A stretch of 64,000 nt of DNA from assembly GCA_027625915.1 (NCBI GenBank), contig JANTQA010000060.1:6014001-6078000 (forward strand), written 5' to 3'. This DNA is from Anaeramoeba flamelloides (taxonomy: Eukaryota > Metamonada > Anaeramoebidae). Shown piece after piece: positions 11,133 to 23,689 of the stretch. The notes beneath the pieces are model-generated. The model worked only from the letters and a program-made list of their open reading frames with translations, did no database searches and was not told the DNA's origin. Every line of letters starts with the position of its first letter. Position 1 is the stretch's first letter. The position numbers and the translations under genes were made by a program.

Positions 11133-12254
11133 CTATTTATTATGTACTAAAACCCAACCGATTTTTGGTCGCAGCGAACCATTTTTAAGTTGCTCTGCTG
11201 CATAAAACCCGGCAAGGACTCTCATAGGATACTCTTCACCTTTTTCTGTCACATACAGGAAATCAGTTTTTGTCATACCAGTAGGGAAGGCTGAAAGTGG
11301 CATCCCATAAGTTCCTTGTTTTGAATCCCAATTGCAGAATTGACAAGCTTTATTAACCGTTCCGTCTTGGTGAAAAGGGAAAAAAACATTGATCCAGCCA
11401 GTAACTTTGGAACCCTTGCTTGCTCCATTCCATGAATAAATACTCTCCCAAAAATTGATTTCTGTTTTTTTTTTCTTGTTTTGATCGTTTTCTCGGAGAT
11501 TTTTGGGCACTTTAACCTCAAAACTTACATCGTAATCGCCAATTTCGAATGCCCTTTCGAATTGTTCTAAAACAAAATCCAATTTATTAACCCACAAATC
11601 CAAGTCAAATTCTCGAAATTTTTGCACTTTCGATCGGATCAATTGCCAGTCTTCCAATGTTCCCTCTAAGGAGATTGAAGGAATCCCACAGCCACGCTTC
11701 ATTTTATATTTGTAATAGGATTTGACAGTGTCCATAAGTGTAATTTGGTAGGTTGTTGTAATTGTTGGTGTTGTAGTTGAATATTCAGGAACTAACAAAT
11801 CATACATTTCTTCCCCAAGTTTGTTTTTTAAGACCTCAGAGATTTGGGCAAAGCCTTCTTCCCAGGGACTGTTTTTTTGACCAAGGACAAGTCTTGGGTT
11901 TATTATGCTAATTTCTTGCTTATCCTGTTTGTCAGTAAATTTGTTTCGAAATTTTTTGGGGTTGCTGTTAATAAAAATCGAAAAGCCTTGCATAATGGTA
12001 AGCCAAACATGATCAGGACTGAGCACCAAGGGCAAGTGAGAATAAAAGCAATGGTGAACACAGAGTATAAAATTGTTTACTAAGTCGCTACCCAACAGAT
12101 TTACAACCATTGTTTCTTCGTCTTTTTCTGAAATCGATTCGATTGGATTATTGTCAGACAGTCCTTTCTTTTTGTAGCCCTCAAGAAATTCTGATAATTT
12201 TGTTTGTGGAAACTTCTTCCGAGAGTTTTCTTGTTTTAATTGAATGTTAACCAT
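11133..12254 (-). CDS. DUF4419 domain protein
   Basis: A single-exon protein of 373 residues that spans almost a whole DUF4419 domain, a family found in fungi, amoebae and some bacteria and without a known activity. Recognisable blocks are PLVLSPDHVWLTIMQGF near residue 73, NSPWEEGFAQISEVL near 127, a run of Thr-Thr-Pro followed by LMDTVKSYYKYK, CGIPSISLEGTLEDW near 188, GWINVFFPF near 285 and GTYGMPLSAFPTG near 312. The frame is open to a TTG seven codons upstream, but the ATG at 12254 is taken because TTTATTTTTTAAAG ends 27 nt before it (12281-12290). A spliced upstream exon cannot be excluded, since that T-rich tract ends in AAG like an acceptor. The stop is TAG. Base composition is richer in G+C than the neighbours, typical of a conserved coding sequence. 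Confident of family; function unknown. Confidence 0.85.
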   Translation of the reverse strand: MVNIQLKQENSRKKFPQTKLSEFLEGYKKKGLSDNNPIESISEKDEETMVVNLLGSDLVNNFILCVHHCFYSHLPLVLSPDHVWLTIMQGFSIFINSNPKKFRNKFTDKQDKQEISIINPRLVLGQKNSPWEEGFAQISEVLKNKLGEEMYDLLVPEYSTTTPTITTTYQITLMDTVKSYYKYKMKRGCGIPSISLEGTLEDWQLIRSKVQKFREFDLDLWVNKLDFVLEQFERAFEIGDYDVSFEVKVPKNLRENDQNKKKKTEINFWESIYSWNGASKGSKVTGWINVFFPFHQDGTVNKACQFCNWDSKQGTYGMPLSAFPTGMTKTDFLYVTEKGEEYPMRVLAGFYAAEQLKNGSLRPKIGWVLVHNK

Positions 12255-12928
12255 TTCTATTTCTTTTGGAGTCAAACTTTAAAAAATAAATTAATAATTA
12301 TTATATTTTATTAGAATTTCAAAAAGAGCTAATGAAATTTCTTCTTATGTACGTTTGTTTTTTTTAATTTGAATGTAAACCAAAACTTTGATTGTTGTTC
12401 AATTTCCTTAAATTTAAAAAACACACGTCTTTGTTTTTTAATTTTTAAAGAATATGAAATTGGAGAAACCCTATTTTTTACAACACTCCATATTTACACT
12501 TGTGACAAAAGTATATTCTTAGGATTTTTCTTATTTCTTTTGAATTATGGAAAACCTTCTTTCGGTTTCAATAATTGTAATGAGTTACATAAAATAATAG
12601 ATTTTCCTCAATTCTTTTGAATTATGGAAAGTCACAGTTAGGTTTTATTTAATTTGAGAAAATAGACCAAAATTTTCTTAAATTTTCTTTTTATTTCACA
12701 AATTGAAGAAAAAACATAGTCACTCCATGGAGTTCTTAACCACTTAATGAGACAACCATTTTATTTATATTGTAATTATACCTATTATTTTTTTTAAATA
12801 TTCTTTACCTTTCCACCCAGAGCTATTTATTATTAAATTTTCTCTAAAATGTGGAATTCTTGAAATTTAAAAGATTACTTCATGGGTTTTTTTTTTTGAA
12901 ACGTTAAAGAGGCATAAATAACACTCCA
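12255..12928. other. Upstream region of the DUF4419 gene with a hairpin-module fragment
   Basis: On the minus strand, GTGTTG lies at about 12481-12486 and TTTATTTT at 12283-12290, both upstream of the DUF4419 start. Positions about 12535-12735 hold a decayed copy of the dispersed module (TTCTTTTGAATTATGGAAA twice, then a Tn-AATTTGAGAAAATAGA hairpin) that is also in the foldback element at 59-2863. Confidence 0.45.
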
Positions 12929-13400
12929 CCATTGCCAAAATAATGTGTACAGGAAAGTTTAATCTCTGTTTTAAAATAAATAGCTGTATATTTTTGTTAT
13001 AGAAGACTTATACCTTAACCTATCAGATAAAACAATAATAAACCCTAAAAAAATATGCTATCAATTTTTGTAAATTCTTTTATTTAAAAAGAATAATCTA
13101 AAAATGTGTGATCAAATTATAAAATGTCTCTCAAAAAATAGAGTAAATTTTTATCAATAAAAAAACAAAAAATTTCCAAAAAAATAAGAATAAAACTTGT
13201 TAAAAATTACAACAAATTGAATAACTATTCAACATTACTTAATACTTTAAGGGGTTTACTTTCAAAATTGATTTGAACTTGTGTATATTTTTGGATTGTG
13301 AATTATATGTTGACTTGGAACCGGAAGTGAAAAAAAGCAAGGATTAGTTATTTTGAAACACGAATTAAAGTCTTTGTGTATGCATTATTTAGATCACTAT
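12929..13400. mobile_element. TIR element copy, Tc1/mariner-like (decayed ends)
   Basis: The interior parallels 43947-44426 over its length: ACCAATAATAAAC-like block, AAAAAATAGAGTTAATTTTT-like block, GATTTGAACTT and GAAACACG near the right end, and terminal GATCACT. The left terminus reads ATTGCCAAAATAA where the better copy has CTGTGGTCAAAAATAA. Coordinates are approximate. Non-coding. Confidence 0.65.
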
Positions 13401-13441
13401 AATAAATCAAAATAAAAATAATACAGTGTCAACAATATTGT

Positions 13442-13800
13442 AGTGAGAACAACAAAAAAATGAATAGTGAATGTGTATAAGTTCATTCTAAAAATTATTG
13501 ATAGATCAAATGGTTAGATAGAATCAACTAATTTTATTTTAGTTTTTGTCATTAAAATGAACCCAAATTCAACCTAATATCAAACATTAAAAAAAAATTC
13601 CAGATCAAACATGGCAGAGTTACGTAATACGAAACAATGAAATAAAAACTCAAAAGCCAAAAGATGAATAAATGATTTACAAATAATTCAAACAAATAAA
13701 ACTTATTTCCAAATTGAATGAAATTGTAGTATTGGAATTCTTAACTGTTTTAACTGTGTTTAAATTTTTGAATTTAAGTCTACATGTGAATGAAATAGAA
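13442..13800. repeat. Dispersed repeat R3, copy 1
   Basis: Shares an ordered series of blocks with 24061-24440 and 51304-51640: GAACAACAAAAAAAT at the left, GATCAAA, an AGTTACGTAAT core, AAACTCAAAAGCCAAAAGATGAA-like A-rich block, and an AACTGTTTTAACTGTGTT block at the right. No ORF. In the other two copies LINE sequence follows directly; in this copy it does not. Confidence 0.55.
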
Positions 13801-14045
13801 ATATTAAAAATAAAATTATTTTAAGTTAATCTATTTATTATGTGTATATTAAAATAATAAGAATATTTAATTATTTAATATTAAAAAAAAAAAAGCAATT
13901 ATTTATTTTTCGGACTTTTGATTACAGTACCTATATATAACGATTTATTTGTATATGTATATACTTAAACGAATAAGATATTATTATTATATCATTCTAA
14001 TTAATATTTAATGATTTTAATATCAAAATATGGTAATAAACTAAA

Positions 14046-15003
14046 TTACTTATCTTCAACATCACCAGATATCAAAAAAGGAAAAGTTTTTCGAATAGCT
14101 TTACATGTAGCAACCCAATTTTTTATTTGAACCTCTGAATCTAAAGTTTTTTGATCAAACTCTTCATACTTATCATCAACACCACCACCACCATTATTAT
14201 TATTATTATTATTATTATTATCATCTTTATTATTATTGGTATGATTTTTATGAAAAATTCCAATTTTGAAACCAATTTGAAAAAAATTCTGTAAGATTTG
14301 TGACGAAATTTTTTTTAATTCTGGTAAATGATTTGATTGCAAATTATTTATAATTGAGAGGTATTGTAACCAAATTCTAAGAAAATTTGAATTTTTCAAA
14401 AATTTCTTTAAATGGAAAAGAAAAAATTTAGAAATTAGAAAAATCCCATTTTTTCTTATTTCAAAAATATTATCATATTTTTTAAATTTTAAAGTAACCA
14501 AATCTCTCATTAATGGAAACAAAATAAAATCAAAACATTTTAGAATATTTTTAGTATTTAATAATTTACCAAATTCCCCTAACAAGATTTGCCGTAAGGA
14601 CTCATATGCTTTAATTCTAAGCAATCTTCTATTATCACGGAATATTTCTATTAAGCAATGTAAAATTGGATCCCAAATTCGATCCCATTCTTGGCTTTTT
14701 GTATTAATTGTTTTATCTGTGATTTTTTGATGGATAAACAAAAGCATTTCAATCGATTTTTGATTTTGTTTAATACTTCCATGATTTGACAAAATAAACA
14801 TTCTTAGAGTATTTACAATAGTTTCTGTGAAATTATTTTGGTTAATATTTGAATCTTTGTTGTTATTATTCAAATTAATTTCTAATTTTTTTTCAATATT
14901 CTTATTTTTGTGATTCTCTGCCTTATCATTATCATTACCCCCATTTTTTATATTTTCATTTTGATTCTTTTTATTTTTCTCTATAGTATTAATAACCATA
15001 TTA

Positions 15004-15061
<58 letters not shown>

Positions 15062-18000
15062 CATTGCTCTTATTATTGATACGACTACCACAACCTATAT
15101 TATTCTTTAAATTAGGTTCATAAATCAATAATTTGCAAGATTCTAAACCAATTAAATAAGAATTTTCTATTTTAGCAGAAACTTCTAAAATAGAAAATAT
15201 TGAAACTAAATCATTTTTATTTAATAATAATTTTTTTTTTTTTTCAATTAAAGAATAAATATTTTTTGTTACTGTTAGAAAAATCGATTTTTTTAATTGG
15301 TTTGGTATTGTTGAAATTAATTTGAACGATTTTAATAAATTATTTAATAATTTACTTTCTGTGCTATCAATATTTATTGCTATATGGAGAATACATTGTA
15401 CTATTTTTTTCAGTAGTTGAATTTGTCTAGTTTCTGAACTTATCAATCCTAAAAAAATATCTCGAATTAAAGGCCAAATTATATTAATTCTATTTAAATT
15501 TTGATTAATAATTTTTTCCAATAATTCAATACAAAAGATTTTACTAATTTGATCGATTTCAAAATTAAATAATAATTCTAATTTTAAATTATCTTCATCT
15601 TGATCGTCATCAGTACTCTTGTTGTTGTTGTGGTTATTATTATTATTATTATTATTATTACTCTTATTACTCTTATTATTGATACTACTACCACCACCAC
15701 CATTATTATTATTATTACTGTTATCCCCCCACTTCTTTTTATTATTACTCTTATTATTATTATGATTAAAAATGTATTTACAAATTATTTGAGTTACAAT
15801 AAACAATGCGTTGTTATCCAATTGAGAAGTTTTTTCAAAAATTAAATTAATTTCAAACTTCGAAATGATTTTTTGAGAATTTTCTTGTATTCTCTGAATT
15901 TGTTCATCTGGGTTTATTTGATATTCCTTTTCATTTAAATTGGCAAATAATTGGAAAAACGATAAAAAAGAAGAATTTTTTTCCTCCTTTTTTTTCTTTT
16001 CCATTTTTTTACTATTATCTTGTTTATTATTTTGGTTTTGCTCCCCATTTGAATTTTTGGAATAATAATTTAATTTGGTGATTTTTTTTGGTAAAACACC
16101 CAATTGAAATAAATTAATAATGAACCATATAAATTGATTCCATGTTTGATAGGATAAAAAATGAATAAATTTGGAAGTTATTCTGAAATAAGTAAAAAAA
16201 ATTAATTGGATTTTTCGATTTTTTAAAAAAGAGATTAAAAATTTGTCATGAGAATAATGATAAATTGTATTTAATTTCGAAATTTTAATTAAAATTAATA
16301 AAATTTCATAAAAAATTTCAGAATAATTATACTCTACAGACAATTTTGAACAAATATATAAAGTATTTATGCAATTTTTAATTAATTGCTCGTTATTATT
16401 ATTTTCTAAAACATTATATATGGACTTTATCAACGGCTTATAAATCAGTTTGAAGATAATACAATCGTTATTATAAATTTCTTTTGAATTGTAAAAAGGC
16501 AAAACGCAGGGTAATATTAATTTTTGTATTTTATTTTCCTTATTAATGTTGATATTTGAATTTTGATCATCTTTTCTTTCAAACTTCTTCTCATTTCCAT
16601 TTCTATTATTCTCATTATTGTTAAACTGATCATTTCCGTTATACTGGCCACTAATACTCTTGGTATTCAAAAAATCATTCAGAAGATTTTGATTAAATTT
16701 TCGGTTATGGATTAAATTTAACCAAAAGCTATAATTAAAGCCATCCTTTAGATTTTTGTTTTCATCATAGACAATTCTATTAGTCAAATCGCCATGTATC
16801 ATTTTAATTTCGTTTTCTAATACGTCATTATATATTCTGGATAACAAAAAAGTTGGGATATCTTTGCCATCATTTAAGCCATGATGATTATGAATAAATT
16901 CAGATTTTGTCATTTTTTTTTTAATGTTATCGCTGTGCAAATCAGTATTTAGCATCACCATCGAGTACGATAAGATGCATGCCACTGTCGGGTTTGATAG
17001 ATATTGCTTTACCAGAGATTGGTTATAAATACGATTAGAAAATTTTTCAATTATTCTGACAATTTGTTGTGATTCGCCAGGTAACCTAAAGCTGGATAAA
17101 AACATTCTCATACAGGTTTCAAACTTTTTATTCGTAAAATCGAAAGTTGACACATATTCAGCTAATAGCTCCTTCGAATCCTGCCCACCTAATATATCAC
17201 CAATTATTGTTTTGGAAATATTGGGCATGGTCCTTAAAAATATGGCTATGTCTTTGGTTCTTTGTTTCTTATCTGAATTGCTTGCCGCGATGATACCGTT
17301 TGAAGTTAAATATTGGAAGCCCTTTTTAATATTTTTATTATTATTATTAAATATTAAGACAGCATTATTTAATTTCTTTTTCAATAGCATTTCGTTTTTA
17401 ATATTTTTTAGATGTGGGAAGAAAGCGAAATAACTTTTATCGATTGAATTATTATTATTGCTTTTGCCTATTCTACACTCCAGTAATAAAACAAATTTTA
17501 AAAATGAATTAACAGCAATATTAAAATTATTATTATTATAATTATAATTATTAATATTATTCAGATCCTTATTTTTGCTTTCATTCCCAATAAAATTTAT
17601 TTTGTCCTTATTGAGATCCAAATTATCGAAATTTAAATTCAGATTTGATTTTGTTTTCAAATCGATTTCATTTTTCTTTAAAGTCGATAAAAAGACCAAA
17701 AAATTCAAGATCTTTGCTAATAAATTGTCCACACGCGTGTCTAATTCATAATTAAAAAATAAATTAAATAAAGTGTTAGCATTTAGTAAAAATTCATAAA
17801 AGGTTTGTTTGATTAATAGAAAATGTTCGTGGAATTCATTTTGAAAAAAATATTTTGCTTTTTCTAGCATTATATTTAAAAATGTTTCTGTTTGTAATTT
17901 TAAATGCTTCCATTGGTATTTGATTAAAAACAACACTATCCTTAAAGCAATCGCAAATAATCTGAGATCAGATGAATAAAATGTTTGAATTAGAATTCGA

Positions 18001-18920
18001 GATAATAAATCTTGAAAGATGGGGATGAGGCATTTCGTCCTTTTTTTATTGTTGGACAACTGAGACTGCTGTAAGAGATCTAAAATAATCTCCAAGATCA
18101 TTAGTTTGTTCTCGTTATTATTTGTTTCAACAACGAATTTACATACCTCAGAAAAAATGTTGGTTTTCAAAGAGTCCATTTTTTCTTTTTTCTTTTCTTT
18201 TTCTTCTTTTGAGAATTTGAGTTTTTCTTTTTGTTGTTCTTGTTCTTGTTCTTTTTCTTTTTCTTTTTCTTTTTGTTGTTCTTTTTCTTTTTGTTGTTCT
18301 TTTTGTTGTTCTTTTTCGTTTTTTTTTTTAATTTGATTTTCTTTTTTTGCTCTATTTATTCGATGAACATCAAATTTGAAGAAAAGAATTTTTAACATTT
18401 TACAAAGGATTTGAATCAAGTTGTTTCTTAAAAGAATTGAAGTACCTTTTTGTTTAATAAACCTAAAACAGGTTTGGAATATTAGTTCAACATTATTAGC
18501 ATTGTTTGTTATAAAAAGTGGATAATTGAGAATTTTCGTTAAAGTCTTCATTACTTGTAAAAACACAAGTTCATCGTTTAAGCTATCGGTTGGAATAAAT
18601 TTAAAATCAATGATCTGCTTACAAATATTTGAAAGTGTTTGTTCATTGATTACAATGTTCTGCATTTTTAGGAGCCGCTCAATTGCTTTCAGCGAGGAGA
18701 CAGTAACAGAAACATCAGTTTCTCTTGAAGACACTATCTCAAGAAAAACATTAAAACAAAGACTGATTGAGGGCGAACGATCCAAGCATATTTGTTGAAG
18801 GAGACAAAGTGAATTCACTAATTTGCCGCCATTGTCGCTTGTTGAAAATGTAAACCTTTTATTTTTTTGAAGCGTTGTTAAGACAGATGAAATACAACTT
18901 AAGATAATTGCTTGACTCAT
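14046..18920 (-). CDS. Large Sec7-domain ARF guanine-nucleotide exchange factor (GBF/BIG type)
   Basis: Proteins of this family load GTP onto ARF GTPases at Golgi and endosomal membranes to start coat assembly. The protein is 1624 residues in one intronless frame, the usual size for GBF/BIG. The Sec7 domain covers about residues 520-712. Its catalytic loop FRLPGES sits at 611-617 with the essential glutamic finger at Glu616, and the second motif MLNTDLHSD follows near 655. Upstream, a dimerisation (DCB-like) region occupies the N-terminus, and a HUS-box-like NYELD precedes Sec7. A Lys/Glu/Gln-rich coil covers about residues 195-250. Several pure Asn tracts (encoded near 15002-15060, 15640-15730 and 14195-14220) interrupt the C-terminal helical HDS regions, as in other A+T-rich protists. 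The ATG at 18920 is preceded by TTTATTTTAACAA. I cannot separate GBF1 from BIG on sight. Confidence 0.92.
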
Positions 18921-20224
18921 TTGTTAAAATAAATTCATAAATTAAAAAAAGCAGTAAAGTAAGTTGCTTTTATTTAAAAAAATGATTTGGGTTTTCTTCT
19001 TTCCACTTCAAAAAATCAAATGACTTTTACAAAGCTTTACACTTTTGCAACACTGGTCCTTTTTAAAGTGGAGGAAAGTCTTTGAAAGGGTTTGTAAATT
19101 GTCTGAAAATGTTTGAAAATATGAAAAGACTCAAACCTTGATAAAATTAATGAGATTTTTTATTGTGTTGGAAAGTTGTTGATATTTGTTTTTTCGTTTG
19201 AAAAGTGTAAGGTTAATAGTTTGTTGTGGTAAGAAAAAAATGCGATTAGTTGTTTGTCATTTGAAAATTTTTATTACTTTTTGTTTCATTTAGAGCTTTT
19301 CAAAAAATTATTTATTTTTATTTTAGGTAATCGCAAACGAGAAATTAAAAATTACTATTAACGACAAACAAACCAAATATTTTATTTTACAACTTACTTT
19401 CCAATCTAGTCATCTTAAACTAATAAATTCCGATTTGGAAAACATAAACATATTCACAAAAATTGTCTTTTTGAAATACTATTTAAATTTATTCAAAGTT
19501 GAAGATTGATCAGATAAGAACCAAATTACCAAGTCACTACACCCGACACAAGATAATATTTTTTCAAATTTTAGGGGTTACAAATTTTTATGGGGTTTGT
19601 TTTGTTAAAAAACGGTAATGATGCTTAAGGGAACAGTAACTTTAATAATATTTTTTACCCAAAGGTAATAGAGTAATTATTTACACAAGGATTCAATTAA
19701 ACCTGATACGCAAGCCCAGGTATCAACTTTCAAGAGATGAGTTATCATTTTTAAAAGAGTTCATTCTTCCCAATTAAAATTTTCAGTAAAAAGATCTGAA
19801 CCTATATTATTTCGATTTTTGGAAATCAAATTAAAAAAGAAAAATAATTAAGACATTTTTATTTTATGGACCCTTGCCATATATAATTTTAGATAGTCTG
19901 TATGAACACATAACATTGCTTATTTTTTAATCTTTTTTTAAAAATATAAGAAAAATAAATCTAAATATAAAATTAATTGAAGATCAGAAAAATAAATTAT
20001 TTATTTTATTTTGATTAATTGATTCAATTTCAGGAAATTTAAATTATTATGGGGTATTTTTTTTCAAATGTCAAGACTAGAAACAACAAAGTATTGATAT
20101 TTGAATTGGGTATTTTTAAAATTTTTATTAATATTTATGATTTATTGTAATTTTTTATTTGTATTCTTTTTATTTGTTTGAAAATATTTAAAAAATTGAG
20201 AAATAATTGTAAAAACTATTGATA
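18921..20224. promoter_or_regulatory. Upstream region of the Sec7 gene plus a repeat fragment
   Basis: On the minus strand TTTATTTT lies at 18926-18933 and GTGTTGCAAAAGTGT at about 19042-19056, about 135 nt upstream of the ATG. Positions 19503-19584 match one terminus of the foldback element at 22313-22868 (GATCAG-TAAGAACCAAA and ACACAAGATAAT blocks), a solitary decayed end. The rest is featureless. Confidence 0.35.
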
Positions 20225-20740
20225 CCTTTAATCTTTGAGCTGTTAATAACTCAGCGAAATAATGAAAACTGGGTTTATTCATTATTGATAACCAAGAATC
20301 AAATTAAAAAAAATTATCTTTAGATTATAAGTTGAACTTTCCTGTTTTTCAAAAAAAAAATTTGATAGAATTTTTAATTCGATTCTTTGATTGACTTTTC
20401 CCCTATTTTATTATACAATAAAAAGAAAAAATAGATTTAATATCTGAATTGAATAAAATAATTATATTTTTTTTTTAAGTTTAAAATAATTATTGTAATT
20501 TTTTTTGAAATTAAGTAGATTTTTTTAACATAGTTAATGAGAACTTTGTGAGTTTTATTTATATAGCGTATTTTTTTTTACAAACTTTCTCTTCATGAAT
20601 AAAATGGTTTCTTAATTCTTCAAAGAAAATTTTTTTTTTTGAAATAGGAAGGAAATTTGATGTTTTTTTGAACTTTTCCAAAAATCAGAATAAGGATCCA
20701 ACTTCAAAAAACAAGAATTCTATTCAGAAAAGGTAAAATT
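20225..20740. repeat. Dispersed repeat B, copy 1
   Basis: Matches 28695-29220 in the same orientation over about 510 bases. Shared landmarks are AATAATGAA-ACTGGGTT at the left, TTTAAAATAATTATTGTAA followed by GAAATTAAGTAGATTTTT in the middle, and AAAAATCAGAATAAGGATC-like sequence at the right. Non-coding, ends undefined. Confidence 0.6.
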
Positions 20741-20904
20741 TTGTTCACATTTTATTTATTCTTTATAGTTATCATAATTATTACGATTTTTCAAGTAACA
20801 AGAAATATCAATTAAAATAATACTTAGAAACATTAACTGTATTTTTACTAAATATTTCTTGCTAGGGATTATTTTCACTCTAGATTCAGCTATAATAAAA
20901 GTGT

Positions 20905-22190
20905 GTTGGAATTGAGTTGTAATTATCTATTAATTATATTAATGTTACATGTTTCGCAGGTCTCCAAAAATCTATTATATATATATATTATTGAACAATA
21001 AATAATTACTTTTTGTAACTAAAGATCTCGATCTAAAATTTTCATTTTTGAATTTTTTTTAAATTCCTTTTCCAAATCATAAAACAGAAACTCAAAATAA
21101 GAGTATTTCAGTATTTAAAAATTGATTTTTAGAACTGCCAAAAATAATATCTTTTTCAATTTTTTAATACATAGATTTACTCAATTATCATCAACCTAAA
21201 AACCCAAAGAATAATTAGTTTCGTTTGTTTAATAAATAACTATTTACAATATTTTTGAAATAATTGGTCAAAAAAATCTATTGGTTAATTATTTAATTTT
21301 TTAAAAAAAATTGAATTTTTACACTACTAATCAACATTTCGAGACAAATTTAAGGAATTAGCGTCTACCAGGGAGAAGCATTGGATCAAAGTATGTTGTT
21401 ATTGGACCTAATCATATTCATGATACATGGTTCAAATGTCTCTAAAAAATCGATTAGTCAAGTAGTAATATTTGTTGATCTTATCAATGAAAAATGATCC
21501 TTATATTTGTAAAAAACTCAAAAATTTCAGAATAAAATCTAGATTTCGCCTTAAATTTAAAGGTTGAATTATCAATATTCAGACTTCAAAGTCACAAATT
21601 ATCTTTCTTAAATTTGTGGCGAAATGTAGATGATTACTAAAAAATTAGTTTTTTTTTCAAAATTAAATAATTAACTAATAAATTTTTTTGACAAATTATT
21701 TCTGAAATCATGTAAATATATTGATGCTACAAGTATCTTTATCAAAAGCAAACAAAACTAATCAGTCTTTGTGCCTTTATATTGATGATTATTGAGTTAA
21801 TCTTTGAAAATAAATAATTATAAAAATGGTTACTTTTGGAAGTTCTAAATCTAAATTATTAAATACCCGAATACTCTATTTTGTGTTTCTATTTTTAGAT
21901 TTGGAAAAGGAATTAAAAAAAAAATTTTCAAAATGAAACTTTTTTAATTGTGATCATGAGTAAAAAATGTAATAATTTATTGTGAAATAAGATTTATAAT
22001 AGATTTTTTAGAGCTATTTTGGGCCTTGACGTACTAATATCATTTATACCCAATTACAACATACTTTGATTATAGAGAAATCTATGGTGACGCTAATCCC
22101 TTAAGAAAGGTATTTTGAAGCTCTGAAGTCTGAAAGTGGGTAATCCAACCTTTCAATTGTCTTGAAATATAAATTATTTTGTTAATTCGT
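20905..22190. repeat. Complex nested foldback repeat
   Basis: The left arm (about 20920-21358) is the reverse complement of the right arm (about 21608-22070), with shared blocks AATTCCTTTTCCAAATC, GAGTATTTC, ACTCAAT-ATCATCAA, TTGGTTAATTATTTAATTTT and ACAAATTTAA. Inside the loop, pieces of the outer terminus recur (CAAAGTATGTTGT-ATTGG and TCTAAAAAATC), and GGAATTAGCGTC with a GGGAGAAG block recurs inverted near 22080-22110. This means one copy sits within or beside another. A further fragment (CTTCTCCTTGGTAGAAGCT) lies at 23690. No coding capacity. Confidence 0.6.
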
Positions 22191-22225
22191 TACATTGTTA
22201 CTAATATAAAAGATCTGTTATAATT

Positions 22226-23603
22226 GATGAAGATCATTTTTTACTACTCTTCACCAAAATGAAAAATTTATTTCAAAAAAAAAATTATTCGTTTGCTAAT
22301 TTTACCCTTTTTAAGGTTTACAATCCCTGAAACTGGAAAAAAGATTATCTTGTATTGGGTGTGTCAACTTGTTATTTTGGTTCTTAGCTGATCGATCCAT
22401 AACTAAGTTTGGATCGTATAGGTGGTTTAAAAAGGCTATTTTTGTCATTTTATTTTTTTTTTTTCCGAAATCCAGATTGATGAGTCTAAGATTAATTAAT
22501 TGGAAGATATTTAATTAGTAATTGAGTTTTTTGTTTTCTGTGTTGAAATTTTTATTTACGCTTTGTATTATTTGATGCTTGTAAAAAAATTTTTTTTATT
22601 TACTCCTAATTCTGTAAAAGGAAAATGATAATTTCAATTGACAACCCTAAAAATTAACACTTTCAATTCAATATCTTCCAATTAATTAATCTTAGACTCA
22701 TCAATCTGGATTTCGGAAAAAAAAAAAATAAAATGACAAAAATAGCATTTTTCAACCACCTATACGATCCAAACTTAGTTATGGATCGATCAGCTAAGAA
22801 CCAAAATAACAAGTTGCCACGCCCAATACAAGATAATCTTTTTTCCAGTTTCAGGGATTGTAAACCTTAATAAATTCAATTATAATAAACATTATTGGTT
22901 AATAAAGGATCTTTGATCAAATTATTTTTGTATATATTTTACAATTTAAGTTGAAAAAATTAAATTTCCAAGTAATATTTTTATTAAATGTAGTTGTAAA
23001 GATGTTCAAAAGGTTTCTGCTTCTAGATTAGATACCATTTTATTATATTTTAGAAGTATTATAAATCTGATGAGTTTCTTTCAAATAGAGAATTAATTAT
23101 TTGTATTATTTAAGTTTCTTTTTATTTCCAAAAAGTAAAAAAAAAAAAACGCCAGTAGGTTTTCCAGAATTCAAAAAATTAGAGAAAAATCGAAGATTTT
23201 ACTCAATTCTTTTAAAACTCTGGAAAATCTAGGCACTCTACGGACACTTTCAATATTTATCATTAATTATTTTTTTCCCCTAATTAAGTTTTTTATGATG
23301 TAAAAATTTTCTAAAATATTAGTTATTCTCTATTCAAAAAATATCCTAAAGTTGGATTTAATTAAAATTCGCTGTTACAGCCATTTAACGAGATTTTCGC
23401 CAAAATTGACTCTCTTTTCTAAACTCTAGACTTTCAAAAAAATCATGTTTCTACTAAAGAAAATAAATAAAATGGCCTCACGATTTTTATGGACGGAAAT
23501 TTTTGTTTATATTATGAATAAACTCGATAACAAAATGAAATGATAATTGAATAAATAGTTTTGTCTAACTTGGAATTTTCTATTTTATTTTTTTATACCA
23601 GTG
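22226..23603. mobile_element. Diverged half copy of the 59-2863 foldback family
   Basis: Follows the order of positions 59-955: GATCAT end, TTTGCTAATTTTAC, TATAATAAACA followed by AATAAAGGATCTT, CTTTCAAATAGAGAA, GTAGGTTTTCCAGAATTC, CTAGGCACTCTACGGACAC, TCTAGACT, and TATTTTATTTTTTTATACCAG at the right. It is clearly older than the 59-2863 copy. It is split by the foldback at 22313-22868. Confidence 0.75.
22313..22868. mobile_element. Young foldback element (556 bp) with about 200-bp arms
   Basis: Both ends read AAGGTTTACAATCCCTGAAA going inward. The arms (22313-22515 and about 22668-22868) differ at only a handful of positions, so this insertion is recent. It interrupts the older foldback-family copy between TTTGCTAATTTTACCC and the AATTATAATAAACA block. 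No ORF. Confidence 0.85.
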
Positions 23604-23689
23604 TTTTGCTAATATAATTTTTAAGACATTTAAATAATATAACACAAATGTGATTTCGATTCAAAAACAACATACTGTAATTTTAGACT

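Noticed and set aside
14910-15845. Plus-strand Ile/Thr-rich frames
   Set aside because: They are antisense translations of the AAT repeats that encode Asn tracts in the Sec7 protein.
22313-22868. Bacterial-style terminator or attenuator hairpin
   Set aside because: The 200-base arms and its insertion within another element show it is a mobile foldback.
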